From Microbispora bryophytorum (GTDB lineage Bacteria; Actinomycetota; Actinomycetes; Streptosporangiales; Streptosporangiaceae), in contig NZ_VIRL01000005.1 in the NCBI RefSeq assembly GCF_006874465.1, positions 305,964-369,963 on the forward strand: 64,000 bases of DNA, written 5' to 3'. The translations under genes were made by a program, and so were the position numbers. Below the pieces are notes generated by a model. That model ran no database searches, was not told the origin of the DNA, and saw only the letters and a list, made by a program, of their open reading frames with translations. Numbering within the stretch: position 1 is the stretch's first letter; every line of letters begins with the position of its first letter. This document shows positions 18,283-27,450 of the stretch, in pieces.

Positions 18283-18852
18283 TCATGCCGATGCGGAGCC
18301 GATGGACTTCGAGAAGACCTCCATCATCGCCCTGCCGAACTGCGGCATGTCGGGCCAGCCCCGGCAGGAGACGAGGTTGCCGTCCACCACGTCGGGAGCG
18401 TCGATGACCGTCGCGCCCGCGTTCTCCATGTCACCGGTGATGGGGGGGAAGCACGCCGTCTTTCGACCCTTCAGCAGCCCGTACACAGCCGGCACCTGCG
18501 CGCCGTGGCACACCAGCGCGATCGGGAGGTTGCGCGCGAAGAAGTGCTCGGTGATGCGCCTGACGTCGGCGTTGACCCGGATCCACTCGGGGGCACGGCC
18601 CCCGGGGATGATGAGGGCGTCATAGCGCTCGACGTCGACCTCGGCCCAGGGCACGTCGACCGGCAGCTTTCGACCGTTCTTCTCCACGTAGGCGTCGGAG
18701 TTGGGGTCGAACTCGTGGATGACCAGCTGAACGTCACGCATCGTCAGTGACGAGACGTCAACGTCCCAGCCGCCCTCCTGCACGCGATAGTACGGATACA
18801 TGGTGTCGAGCTCCTCGGCGGCATCGCCGGTAAGGAGCAGTGCTCTAGGCAC
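18283..18852 (-). CDS. DJ-1/PfpI family protein
   Basis: 189 aa. Class I glutamine-amidotransferase-like fold with YDALIIPGGRAPEW and the nucleophile elbow ALVCHGAQ (reactive Cys about residue 115). This PfpI/DJ-1 form includes deglycase, glyoxalase III and protease homologues; which activity applies cannot be read from sequence. An aldehyde-detoxifying role would suit the neighbouring alcohol/aldehyde catabolic genes. It lies between the GntR regulator and the hydrolase on the minus strand, with a 95-base gap after the regulator. Confidence 0.85.
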   Translation of the reverse strand: MPRALLLTGDAAEELDTMYPYYRVQEGGWDVDVSSLTMRDVQLVIHEFDPNSDAYVEKNGRKLPVDVPWAEVDVERYDALIIPGGRAPEWIRVNADVRRITEHFFARNLPIALVCHGAQVPAVYGLLKGRKTACFPPITGDMENAGATVIDAPDVVDGNLVSCRGWPDMPQFGRAMMEVFSKSIGSASA

Positions 18853-18947
18853 CTACTTCTCCTCGCATCTCGGGCGGGTGAGGTGGATCCAATCCGATCC
18901 GATCCGATTGCGTTAGCATTCCCTGGCTCGGCCCGCTCGTCAAGCCT

Positions 18948-19682
18948 TTACGCGATTCCGTCCGCGTCCTTGACTTCGTCGAACAATCGCCGGAACCGCT
19001 CGCCGGACAGCAGGATGTGCCGGCGCATGGCGTAGGCGGCGGCGTCGGGGTCACGTGCGGCGACCGCGGCCAGAACCTCTTCGTGCTCGGCCATGGCCAA
19101 GTGGGTGACCTGGGTGTCGTGGAGAAGCCGGAACAGGTGCACGTGCGTGTGCAGGCGAGCGAGCGTTTCGCGGATGACCTGGTTCTCCGCGCTCAGGGCG
19201 ACGAGATCGTGAAAAGCGGCGTCGCGTAGCCCGAAGGCGCCATAGGCCATGAGCCCGTTGCCCCCCTCCAGCTCCGCCATCTCCTCCAGCATCCGTCGCA
19301 GACCGGCCACCTGCTTCAACGATGCGCGTTCTGCGGATCTGCGCGCCGCTGCCGGCTCGAGGAGCAGGCGGACCTCAAGCATGTCCTCGAATCGCTGACG
19401 GGTGATCTGGGGGGGAATGCGATAGCCGGCATGGGGCACCCGCACGACCAGGCCCTCGGCCTCCATGCGGTTCAGAGCGTCTCGGATCGGCGTCTGCGAG
19501 ACCCCCAGCTCTCGCGCCAGGACGTCGATCGTGACGCGGGAGCCAGGCTCGATCCGTAGCGACATCAGCTGTCCGAGCAGCGTGTCGTACACCTCGTCGG
19601 CAAGCCGGCCGCGAGATCTTCGCGGCGGCGTTCCGCCCGTCATGACCCCACGGCGCCGCGCGATCATCGTTTCGTCGTCCAT
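18948..19682 (-). CDS. GntR family regulator, FCD (FadR-type) domain
   Basis: 244 aa. Winged HTH at about residues 22-90 (RLADEVYDTLLGQLMSLRIE, LGVSQTPIRDALNRMEAEGL) followed by an all-helical FCD domain. The Asp/His metal and ligand residues are seen in RDAAFHDLV, HTHVHLF and AEHEEVL. FCD regulators usually bind carboxylic acids or sugar acids and repress adjacent catabolic operons. It is divergent from the transporter/dehydrogenase operon and upstream of the DJ-1 and hydrolase genes, so it probably controls both units. Confidence 0.88.
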   Translation of the reverse strand: MDDETMIARRRGVMTGGTPPRRSRGRLADEVYDTLLGQLMSLRIEPGSRVTIDVLARELGVSQTPIRDALNRMEAEGLVVRVPHAGYRIPPQITRQRFEDMLEVRLLLEPAAARRSAERASLKQVAGLRRMLEEMAELEGGNGLMAYGAFGLRDAAFHDLVALSAENQVIRETLARLHTHVHLFRLLHDTQVTHLAMAEHEEVLAAVAARDPDAAAYAMRRHILLSGERFRRLFDEVKDADGIA

Positions 19683-20077
19683 CGTGACGTGAGGTCCTTT
19701 CTGGTGTTTTCAGAAACCTGTTGACGTCCGTCGCAACGCTGCGGGATGTTGACGCCCCCACCCGGATCGTATAGGAAAGGTGGCGGATGCCAGCCATCCT
19801 GCACCCATCGCGGAACCTTCCGCCATCGCTCCTCTTCGATCAGTTGGAGCTCCTATGAGCACGCTCGACGTCCTACTCGGTTCGCCACCGGGCCGCACAA
19901 GGGCCGAAGGACCTCTCGACTGCTTGAAGCGCCATTACGTCGCGGCGTACTCGTGACGCCGGTCTGCGGGTCAGCCCCTGCGACAGCCGGCAACACGCCT
20001 GAACACCCCCCCAGCAACTGCTCGGCGAAGCACGCAGCAAGGGTCCAGAGGTCACCACCCAGAAAGCAGGCAAGAAG
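19683..20077. promoter_or_regulatory. Divergent control region of the GntR gene and the transport/dehydrogenase operon
   Basis: 395 bases with no convincing gene. A 33-codon frame at 19855-19956 has no recognisable content. The region must contain both promoters. I see no clear FCD-type operator such as TTGTATACAA, and the GGATCGTATAGGA segment near 19760 is only suggestive. Confidence 0.45.
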
Positions 20078-21505
20078 ATGCGGTATTTAAGGCGAAGCGG
20101 ACGACTGTCCGTTCCCCGTAGAACGGCGCAACTGGCGACGGCGGCCATGTTGGTGGCCACGACCATGGCGGCCTGCGGCGGCCAGGACGACGGCGCGAGT
20201 GCGAGCGCCCCCAAGGCGCCGGCGACCATCCCGGAGCTCACCAAGGACCCGCTGACCCTCAGCTTCATCTGGTTCGACTGGCCCCCCGCCCACGCCCTGG
20301 AAACCTTCGCGAACGCGGAGTACACCAAGGAGCGGCCGAATGTGACCATCAAGGTCAACACCGTGCCGAACGCGAACTGGCACGACGCGATGTTCACCCA
20401 GTTCGCAGCGCACAAGACCGACTTCGACATTCCGGTCCTGGACTCGCAGCACATCGGCGAGGCCGTGACGAACGGCAACATCCTCGACATCACCGACTTC
20501 GTCAAGAAGAACATCGACGTCAACGCCTACAACCCGTACCTCCTGGCGGCCTACGGCCAGTTCCCCCAGGCGGAGACCGGGAAGCGCGACGAAAACGCCA
20601 GCCTGTACGGACTGCCGCTGCTCGGTGACACCTGGACGATGATCTACCGCAAGGATCTGATCGGCGACAAGGCACCGCAGACCTGGGACGAGATGATCTC
20701 AGCCGCCGAGAAGTGCCAGGCCGACAACCCCGGCATCAGCGGGCTGGCCTTCCACCAGGCCAACGGCTCCGACGCCGCGGCCGTGACCTACAACACGGTC
20801 AACGGCCTCTACGGCGGCAACCTCTGGGACTCCAAGGCGCGCAAGATCGATGGCGTCATCAACGACGCGGCGGGCCAGGAGGCGATGGACGTCCTGGTCA
20901 ACAAGATGAAGCCGCTGACCGCCAAGGGCTCCGGCAACTGGTTCATCGACGAGGTGAACGCGGCGGTCGCCCAGGGCAAGGCATGCATCGCGTTCAACTG
21001 GATCGCCGCGAGCGGCGGCCTGCTCGACCCGAAGCAGTCGACGCTCGGCTCCACGCGGGAGGAAATCCTCAGCAAGCTGGGATTCGCCACCCTGCCGAGC
21101 CAGAAGACGAACCTGGTGCCTCTCGGCGGCATGGGGATGCACGTGTCGGCCTACTCCTCCAAGGAGAAGCAGGCGGAGGCTCTGAACTTCATGAAGTGGT
21201 TCGAGCAGGCTGACATCCAGAAGAAGTGGGCCGCGGCCGGCGGCGTGCCGGCGCGTACGGACGCCCTGGAGTCGCCCGAGTTCCTCAATGCCGGACCGTT
21301 CAACAAGGTGTACGCCGACTCGGTTCCGCGGATGCGGGACATGTGGAACGTCCCCGAGTACGCGCGCCTCATCGACATTGAGAACACCAACGTCAACGCG
21401 GCTCTCAACGGCGCGAAGCAGCCGAAGGACGCGCTCGACGACATCGCCAAGGAGCAGCAGAGCGTGCTCGACTCCAGCGGCCGCAAGGGCGGCGGCGGAC
21501 TGTGA
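20078..21505 (+). CDS. ABC transporter substrate-binding lipoprotein (CUT1-like)
   Basis: 475 aa. Signal peptide with lipobox MAAC (Cys33), so anchored outside the membrane. It has an extracellular-solute-binding family 1 pattern (LTLSFIWFDWPPAHALETFA, TDFDIPVLDSQHIGEAV, YGLPLLGDTWTMIYRKDLIG, and near the end EALNFMKWFEQAD). It is the first gene of an operon; its TGA overlaps the GTG of the first permease gene. Aromatic residues after strand 1 (WFDWPP) may line the ligand site. The ligand is unknown; downstream enzymes suggest a small hydroxylated compound. Confidence 0.88.
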   Translation: MRYLRRSGRLSVPRRTAQLATAAMLVATTMAACGGQDDGASASAPKAPATIPELTKDPLTLSFIWFDWPPAHALETFANAEYTKERPNVTIKVNTVPNANWHDAMFTQFAAHKTDFDIPVLDSQHIGEAVTNGNILDITDFVKKNIDVNAYNPYLLAAYGQFPQAETGKRDENASLYGLPLLGDTWTMIYRKDLIGDKAPQTWDEMISAAEKCQADNPGISGLAFHQANGSDAAAVTYNTVNGLYGGNLWDSKARKIDGVINDAAGQEAMDVLVNKMKPLTAKGSGNWFIDEVNAAVAQGKACIAFNWIAASGGLLDPKQSTLGSTREEILSKLGFATLPSQKTNLVPLGGMGMHVSAYSSKEKQAEALNFMKWFEQADIQKKWAAAGGVPARTDALESPEFLNAGPFNKVYADSVPRMRDMWNVPEYARLIDIENTNVNAALNGAKQPKDALDDIAKEQQSVLDSSGRKGGGGL

Positions 21506-22452
21506 GTGACCCCGCCCCTCTGACGACCGACCGCCCCGGGCAGGTGGCGTCCGCGACGCCGCCTGCTCCGGGCCGGTCCCGCCACTTGAGCGACCGCTGG
21601 CTCGCGGTGGTCTTCATCTCCCCCGCGTTGCTGCTGTTGCTGGCGATGTCGGTCTTCCCGTTGCTATGGGCGTTGTACCTGTCTTTCACCGACTACTCGG
21701 CCACCCGCGGGGGGCCCGCCAATTTCGTCTGGTTCGGCAACTACACCGCCATCCTGGCTTCGGCGCAGGTCCACCTGAGGGCCTTGACGACGCTGATCTA
21801 CGTGGTCGGCGCGGTCGCCCTGCAGACCGTGCTCGGTTTCTCCATCGCCTACCTGATCTCACGGCGTACGCACGGGCGAGGACTGCTGACCACTCTGTTC
21901 CTGGTTCCGATGATGCTGTCGCCGGTCGTGGTCGGACTGTTCTGGCGATTCATGCTCGACGCGCAGTTCGGCGTGATCAACAGCATGCTCGGCTCGCTCG
22001 GCCTGGGGCAGGTGGAGTGGCTCACCCGGCAGCAGACGGCGTTGTTCTCCCTGATCGTGGTCGACACGTGGCAGTGGACGCCGTTCATCATGCTCATCGC
22101 ACTCGCCGGCCTTACCGCGGTCCCCAAGTACTTGTACGAGGCCGCCTCGATCGACCGGGCGTCCGAGTGGTTCCGGTTCCGCACCATCACTCTTCCGCTG
22201 GTGTGGCCGCTGCTCCTCATCGCCGTGTTGTTCAGGGCCATCGAGGCCTTCCGGCTGTTCGACCTCGTCTACATCCTCACCAGCGGAGGTCCGGGGGTCT
22301 CCACGGAGACGCTGTCGTTCCACGTCTACAAGGTCGCGTTCCTGGGCTTCAACACCGGAACCGCCTCGGCGTACGGGATCCTCATGGTCCTCATCGTCAT
22401 GGTCCTCACGCAGCTCTACCTGCGCTACCTCAACAAGCTCAAGGAGGACTGA
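21502..22452 (+). CDS. ABC transporter permease 1 (MalF/UgpA type)
   Basis: 316 aa, GTG start overlapping the binding-protein stop. Six predicted membrane segments. The first is WLAVVFISPALLLLLAMSVF, and the EAA loop for ATPase contact is EAASIDRASEWFRFRTITLPLVWP in parts (about residues 215-237). It forms the channel with the next permease. Its stop overlaps the next ATG. Confidence 0.9.
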   Translation: MSDPAPLTTDRPGQVASATPPAPGRSRHLSDRWLAVVFISPALLLLLAMSVFPLLWALYLSFTDYSATRGGPANFVWFGNYTAILASAQVHLRALTTLIYVVGAVALQTVLGFSIAYLISRRTHGRGLLTTLFLVPMMLSPVVVGLFWRFMLDAQFGVINSMLGSLGLGQVEWLTRQQTALFSLIVVDTWQWTPFIMLIALAGLTAVPKYLYEAASIDRASEWFRFRTITLPLVWPLLLIAVLFRAIEAFRLFDLVYILTSGGPGVSTETLSFHVYKVAFLGFNTGTASAYGILMVLIVMVLTQLYLRYLNKLKED

Positions 22453-23363
22453 TGGCCGTCTCCGTCGACGAGGCCGTGGCCACAGGTCCTGCGCCGGATC
22501 GCACGCGCTCCGCGCGCCGCCGTGGCGGCCTGGGCCGCACCGTGCTGGAGGTCGCGCTGCTGGCCGTGCTGGCCGTCGTGATGCTCTTTCCGGTGCTGTG
22601 GATGATCGAGACGTCCATCAAGGAGAACCGGGATGTCTACGCCATCCCGGCCAAGTTCTTCGACTTCAAGGTCACCTTGGACCATTTCAAGGACGTGTTC
22701 GTCGCCTCCGGCGGCGGTCGCTCGGCCTTGTCCGTCTCGTTCCTCAACTCCGTCCTGGTCGCCGGGGTCTCCACGGTGCTCGCCACCGTGCTGGGAGTCC
22801 CGGCGGCCTGGGCCTACTCACGCTTCTCCGTGAAGGCCAAGAAGGACCAGCTGTTCTTCATCCTGTCCACCCGTTTCATGCCGCCTGTGGTGGTCGTGAT
22901 CCCGATCTTCCTCATGTACCGCCAAGTCGGGCTCATCGACAGCAAGCTCGGCCTGATCCTCATCTACGCCGCGTTCAACGTCCCGTTCACGATCTGGATG
23001 ATGAAGGGGTTCGTCGACGAGGTGCCCGCGGAGTACGAGGATGCCGCCATGCTCGACGGCTACACCCGCTTGCAGGCGTTCTGGCGATTTACCCTTCCCC
23101 TGCTCCTGCCCGGGATCGCCGCGACGGCGGTCTTCGCACTAATCTTCTCGTGGAACGAGTTCGTGTTCGCCATCTTCCTCACCTCCAGCGACGGCGTGCG
23201 GACGGCCCCACCCGCCATCGCCGGCCTCATCGGCGGAACCACTGTGGACTGGGGTCTCGTGGCCGCCGCCTCCCTGGTGTTCGCCCTACCGGTGCTCATC
23301 TTCGCCTACCTGGTGCGCAAGCACCTCGTCGCCGGTGTGACGCTCGGGGCGGTGCGACGCTGA
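22452..23363 (+). CDS. ABC transporter permease 2 (MalG/UgpE type)
   Basis: 303 aa. Six membrane segments beginning VALLAVLAVVMLFPVLWMIE. The EAA loop DAAMLDGYTRLQAFWRFTLP (about residue 195) couples it to the ATPases. GGAGG sits just before its start and its stop overlaps the ATG of the first ATPase gene. Partner of the preceding permease. Confidence 0.9.
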   Translation: MAVSVDEAVATGPAPDRTRSARRRGGLGRTVLEVALLAVLAVVMLFPVLWMIETSIKENRDVYAIPAKFFDFKVTLDHFKDVFVASGGGRSALSVSFLNSVLVAGVSTVLATVLGVPAAWAYSRFSVKAKKDQLFFILSTRFMPPVVVVIPIFLMYRQVGLIDSKLGLILIYAAFNVPFTIWMMKGFVDEVPAEYEDAAMLDGYTRLQAFWRFTLPLLLPGIAATAVFALIFSWNEFVFAIFLTSSDGVRTAPPAIAGLIGGTTVDWGLVAAASLVFALPVLIFAYLVRKHLVAGVTLGAVRR

Positions 23364-24430
23364 TGGCGGGCATCGAGGTGACCGCCCTGCACAAGCGCTA
23401 CCCGGACGGCACGGTCGCGGTCGAGCACGTGGACCTGTCCATCGGCGACGGCGAGCTGTTCGTGATGCTCGGCCCTTCGGGTTGCGGCAAGACGACCACG
23501 CTGCGGGCCATAGCCGGCCTGGAGAGGCAGACGACGGGCGACATCCGCATCGGCGAAACGCTGGTCAACGACCTGCCGCCCGCCGAGCGCGACATCGCCA
23601 TGGTGTTCCAGTTCTACGCTCTCTACCCGCATCTGAGAACCCGCGACAACCTGGCGTTCCCGCTGCGGGCCGAGGGACTGCCCAAGTCGGAGGTGCACGA
23701 GCGGGTCGACGAGGCCGCCCGGCTGATGCGGCTTGGTCCGCTCCTGGACCGGCGACCGCACCGGCTGTCCGGCGGGGAGCAGCAGCGCGTCGCGCTTGCC
23801 CGCGCCCTGGTGCGACGACCGCGCGCGTTCCTCATGGACGAACCCCTCACCAACCTGGACGCGGAGCTGAGGGCGGACATGCGCACGGAGATCAAGCACC
23901 TCCAGGGGCAACTGGGGACGACGATGGTCTACGTCACCCACGACCAGGTCGAGGCGATGTCGCTCGGCCACAGAATCGCCATCCTCAACAAGGGCCGCGT
24001 CGAGCAGATCGGCACGCCGCTGGAGGTCTACGACCGTCCGGCGAGTCTTTTCTGCGCCGCGTTCATCGGCTCCCCGCCGATGAACCTGATCGAGGTCGAG
24101 GTGGCCGACGGGAAGCTGCGCAGTCAGGGCGGACTGGTCCTCACGCCACCGCCAGGGCTGCCGCGCGACCGTCGCCTGGTCGCAGGCGTCCGGCCGGAGG
24201 CGCTGGAAGTCACAGAACAAGGGGCGGAACATTCGGTCCCGGCACGCGTGGTCTCGGCGGAGTGGCTGGGCGACGAAATCATCTACGTGGTCGACCACGG
24301 CGGCCAGCGCGACGTGCGGGTCCGGATGCCGCCGACTGTCCGTTTCGCCGCTGACGCACCGGTCGGGCTGCGGCACACCGGCGGGCCCCCGCCGGTCTAC
24401 GACGTGAGCACGGAAGAGCTGGTGGCCTGA
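23363..24430 (+). CDS. ABC transporter ATPase 1 (MalK/UgpC type)
   Basis: 355 aa. Walker A GPSGCGKTT, Q-loop VFQFYALYPH, signature LSGGEQQRVALARAL, Walker B AFLMDEPLTNLD and an intact H-loop YVTHDQVEAMS. A C-terminal ~110 residues form the TOBE/OB regulatory part (LVAGVRPEALEV). It differs from a second ATPase encoded directly after it; the two probably form a heterodimer. ATGA overlaps on both sides. Confidence 0.92.
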   Translation: MAGIEVTALHKRYPDGTVAVEHVDLSIGDGELFVMLGPSGCGKTTTLRAIAGLERQTTGDIRIGETLVNDLPPAERDIAMVFQFYALYPHLRTRDNLAFPLRAEGLPKSEVHERVDEAARLMRLGPLLDRRPHRLSGGEQQRVALARALVRRPRAFLMDEPLTNLDAELRADMRTEIKHLQGQLGTTMVYVTHDQVEAMSLGHRIAILNKGRVEQIGTPLEVYDRPASLFCAAFIGSPPMNLIEVEVADGKLRSQGGLVLTPPPGLPRDRRLVAGVRPEALEVTEQGAEHSVPARVVSAEWLGDEIIYVVDHGGQRDVRVRMPPTVRFAADAPVGLRHTGGPPPVYDVSTEELVA

Positions 24431-25506
24431 TGGGAACCGTGGCAGTGCAGGGGCTGCGCAAGTCCTTCGGCAAAGTCCAGGCCCTGGACGGGGTGACGCT
24501 GGACGTGCCGGACGGTTCGTTCTTCGTCGTGCTCGGGCCCTCCGGGGCAGGCAAGACGACGACCCTGCGAGCGATCGCCGGCCTTGAGAAGCTTGACGCC
24601 GGGTCGGTGCATCTGGACGGGAGGGACGCGACCGCCGACCCCCCGGCCGCACGCGACCTGGCCATGGTCTTCCAGAGCTACGCCCTCTACCCGCGACTCA
24701 CGGCGTACGAGAACATCGCTTCGCCGCTGCGGGCACGGCGCTGTTCTTCGAGCGAGATCGCCGCCGCCGTCGAGCAGATGTCGAGCCTGCTGCACATCGA
24801 ACGTCTGCTGCAGCGTCGTCCCGCGCAGATGTCGGGCGGCGAGATGCAGCGTGTCGCCCTGGCCCGGGCGCTGGTCCGTCGCCCGCGCGCGTTTCTCATG
24901 GACGAGCCGCTGACGAACCTCGACCTCAAGCTCCGCGTCGAGATGCGCACCGAGCTCACCCGCATCCACCGGAGCCTCGGGGGAACCTTCGTCTACGTGA
25001 CCAACGACCAGGTCGAGGCCCTGTCCATGGCCGACCAGGTCGCGGTCCTCAAGGAGGGGACGGTGCAACAGGTCGGAACGCCGACCGAGGTGTACGAGCG
25101 TCCCGCCAACCAGTGGGTCGCGGGCTTCGTGGGGAGCCCGGCAATCAGCCTCCTCCCCTGCCACGCCGAGGGAGATCGTCTGGTCGGGGCGGAAGGCTGG
25201 ACGCTGCCGCGGCCCCGCTGGACCACGGCTGAAGACGGCCGGCCGCTGCTGCTGGGCCTGCGCGCAGAGGACCTGTCCGTCGAGCAGCGCGGGGACGCGT
25301 CGTTGCCGGGTGAGCTCTACGGCCTTGAGCCGCTCGGTGACCGGACGGTGGTCGACGTCCGAGTGGGGACGGAGATCCTCAAGGTCAAGGCACGACCCAC
25401 CATCACCGGTACGCCGGGCGAGCGGCTGCATGTCACGGTCGACCTGGACCGTGTGCACCTGTTCGATGCGAGCACCGGGCTGGCGCTGGCCGAGGCCGGG
25501 AGGTAG
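24430..25506 (+). CDS. ABC transporter ATPase 2 with altered H-loop
   Basis: 358 aa. Walker A GPSGAGKTT, Q-loop VFQSYALYPR, signature MSGGEMQRVALARAL, Walker B AFLMDEPLTNLD, C-terminal TOBE region (LLGLRAEDLSV). The switch histidine of the H-loop is Asn (YVTNDQVEAL), whereas ATPase 1 keeps His. Transporters with two unlike ATPases are known, for example the glycerol GlpS/GlpT system of rhizobia; here one composite site may be weak or regulatory. The 276-base stretch that follows (25507-25782) holds no recognisable gene. Confidence 0.9.
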   Translation: MGTVAVQGLRKSFGKVQALDGVTLDVPDGSFFVVLGPSGAGKTTTLRAIAGLEKLDAGSVHLDGRDATADPPAARDLAMVFQSYALYPRLTAYENIASPLRARRCSSSEIAAAVEQMSSLLHIERLLQRRPAQMSGGEMQRVALARALVRRPRAFLMDEPLTNLDLKLRVEMRTELTRIHRSLGGTFVYVTNDQVEALSMADQVAVLKEGTVQQVGTPTEVYERPANQWVAGFVGSPAISLLPCHAEGDRLVGAEGWTLPRPRWTTAEDGRPLLLGLRAEDLSVEQRGDASLPGELYGLEPLGDRTVVDVRVGTEILKVKARPTITGTPGERLHVTVDLDRVHLFDASTGLALAEAGR

Positions 25507-25782
25507 CCGCGCGGGGCGGCGACGTCGACATGCGCCCGCATGTGGCCATCGAGCCTCGGCGGACCGTCACCGGTGAGCACGGCCTGACGACGCTGAAGCA
25601 GCCATGGCCCGGCAAGGCGATCGGTGGCGCGGGGCGCCGCCCTGCGGCCAGGGCCGAGGCGACGTTCGACCCGCTCGGCGACCTCGGCACCGACGAGGTC
25701 GTGTGACCCGTTCGTCAACGCGCGTGGCGCGATCGCCGAGGTCACGCTGGACATCACCAAGAACATCACAGGAGGCGACGTA

Positions 25783-27243
25783 ATGAGTGACCCGATGAAC
25801 GTCCTGGCCCCTGAGCACCGGCGGCTCCGGATCGGCGACGCCTGGCGCGACGCCGCCGGCGGAGCCACCTTCGCCGTCGAGGACCCGGCCACCGGCAAGA
25901 CCATCGCCGAGGTGGCGGACGCCGGCGTCGTCGACGGGCTCGCCGCTCTGGACGCGGCGGACAAGGCAATGGCGGAGTGGGCGGCGACCCCGCCGCGAAA
26001 GCGGTCAGAGCTGTTGAGGGCGACGTACCGGGCACTGACCGAGCGATCCGAGGAGGTCGCCCGGCTGATAACGCTCGAGATGGGCAAGCCGCTCGCCGAG
26101 GCTCGGGGAGAGGTGGCCTACGGCGCCGAGTTCTTCCGTTGGTTCGCCGAGGAGGCGGTGCGCATCGAGGGGCGTTACAACACCGCTCCCGCCGGTGGAT
26201 ATCGCATCCTCACCGTGCCGAAGCCGGTCGGACCGTGCGTCTTCGTGACGCCCTGGAACTTTCCGTTGGCCATGGGCGCCCGCAAGATCGCTCCCGCGCT
26301 GGCGGCGGGTTGCACGACGATCACCAAGCCGGCAGCCCAGACACCACTCACCATGCTGTTGCTGGCCCGCATCATGGAGGAGGTCGGCGTTCCCCCGGGC
26401 GTCGTCAACGTCGTGACGACCAAGCGTTCCGGCGAGGTGGTCTCAGCGCTGCTGGCCGACCGCCGGACCCGCAAGCTTTCGTTCACCGGGTCGACCGAGG
26501 TCGGGCGCGTGCTGCTCCGGCAGGCGGCGGACAACGTGCTGCGCACCTCCATGGAACTGGGCGGCAACGCGGCCTTGATCGTGTGTGCCGACGCGGACCT
26601 GGACGTCGCGATCGACGGCGCCATGGTGGCCAAGATGCGCAACATCGGGGAGTCCTGCATCGCGGCCAACCGAATCTACGTCGAGGAGCCGGTGCGCGAG
26701 GAGTTCACGGCGCGCTTCGCCGAGCGGATGGGCGCGCTCTCGGTGGGCCATGGTCTCGATGACGGCGTGGACGTCGGGGCGTTGATCGACGAGGCCTCGG
26801 TCGACAAGATCGACGAGCTCGTCACCGACGCGGTCGATCGCGGCGCCCGTGTCCTGGTGGGCGGCGAGCGTCCGGATGGGCCGGGCCACTTCTACCCGCC
26901 TACGGTCCTCGTCGACGTGCCCGAAGACGCGCCGATCCTGGAGGAGGAGATCTTCGGCCCGGTGGCGCCGATCATCTCGTTCACGTCCGACGACGAGGTA
27001 CTGGCGAAGGCCAACGACACCGAGCACGGCCTGGTCGGATACGTCTTCACCCGTGACCTCCAGCGGGCGCTCCGGTTCGCCGAGGGGCTGGAGACGGGGA
27101 TGGTCGGCATCAACCGGGGTCTGATCTCGGACCCGTCGGCTCCGTTCGGAGGCGTGAAGCAGTCCGGGATCGGCAAGGAGGGGTCGCACGAGGGCATCCT
27201 TGAGTACCTCGACGTCACCTACGCGGCGATCGACCTACCGTGA
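25783..27243 (+). CDS. NAD(P)-dependent aldehyde dehydrogenase, succinate-semialdehyde-dehydrogenase-like
   Basis: 486 aa from ATG 25783 (AGGAGG at 25770-25775). ALDH superfamily: PWNFPLAMGARKIAPALAAG, FTGSTEVGR, general base Glu in MELGGNA and nucleophile Cys in NIGESCIAANRIYV. The ending SDPSAPFGGVKQSGIGKEGS is typical of GabD-like enzymes. Probably oxidises a semialdehyde or other aldehyde made by the iron-type alcohol dehydrogenase encoded next. The exact substrate cannot be fixed from sequence. Confidence 0.88.
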   Translation: MSDPMNVLAPEHRRLRIGDAWRDAAGGATFAVEDPATGKTIAEVADAGVVDGLAALDAADKAMAEWAATPPRKRSELLRATYRALTERSEEVARLITLEMGKPLAEARGEVAYGAEFFRWFAEEAVRIEGRYNTAPAGGYRILTVPKPVGPCVFVTPWNFPLAMGARKIAPALAAGCTTITKPAAQTPLTMLLLARIMEEVGVPPGVVNVVTTKRSGEVVSALLADRRTRKLSFTGSTEVGRVLLRQAADNVLRTSMELGGNAALIVCADADLDVAIDGAMVAKMRNIGESCIAANRIYVEEPVREEFTARFAERMGALSVGHGLDDGVDVGALIDEASVDKIDELVTDAVDRGARVLVGGERPDGPGHFYPPTVLVDVPEDAPILEEEIFGPVAPIISFTSDDEVLAKANDTEHGLVGYVFTRDLQRALRFAEGLETGMVGINRGLISDPSAPFGGVKQSGIGKEGSHEGILEYLDVTYAAIDLP

Positions 27244-27450
27244 CCGGTCTGCTGCTCCGGGTGCCCGCCGAGGGTCACCGCGCCCTGTGCACGCATGACC
27301 TGACCGGCCTCCACCCGTGGGGCGGGCCCCGGGCCATGGCCGGCACGAATCCGCCGGCACCCGGGGACGCCGCCGACGCCGTCCCGGTCTCGCAGGTGAC
27401 CCGGACGTCCGCCCCGCAAATCACCGCCGACGTTCCAGAGAGGCACTGAC

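Noticed and set aside
19855..19956. 33-aa frame in the divergent region before the binding-protein gene
   Set aside because: No conserved feature; lies where promoters are needed.
20078..25506. Naming the transporter as the glycerol system GlpVPQST
   Set aside because: The two-ATPase layout is similar, but no glycerol kinase or GlpD follows and the binding protein cannot be assigned; left unnamed.
25507..25782. 276-base gap between the second ATPase and the ALDH gene
   Set aside because: Looked for a decayed gene (frames with DPLGDLGTDEVV and VTLDITKNITGG); could not match either to a family.
27240..27449. 69-aa frame between ALDH and ADH genes (GTG overlapping the ALDH stop)
   Set aside because: Coupled position is tempting, but there is no ribosome site or recognisable motif, and the composition resembles non-coding GC-rich sequence.
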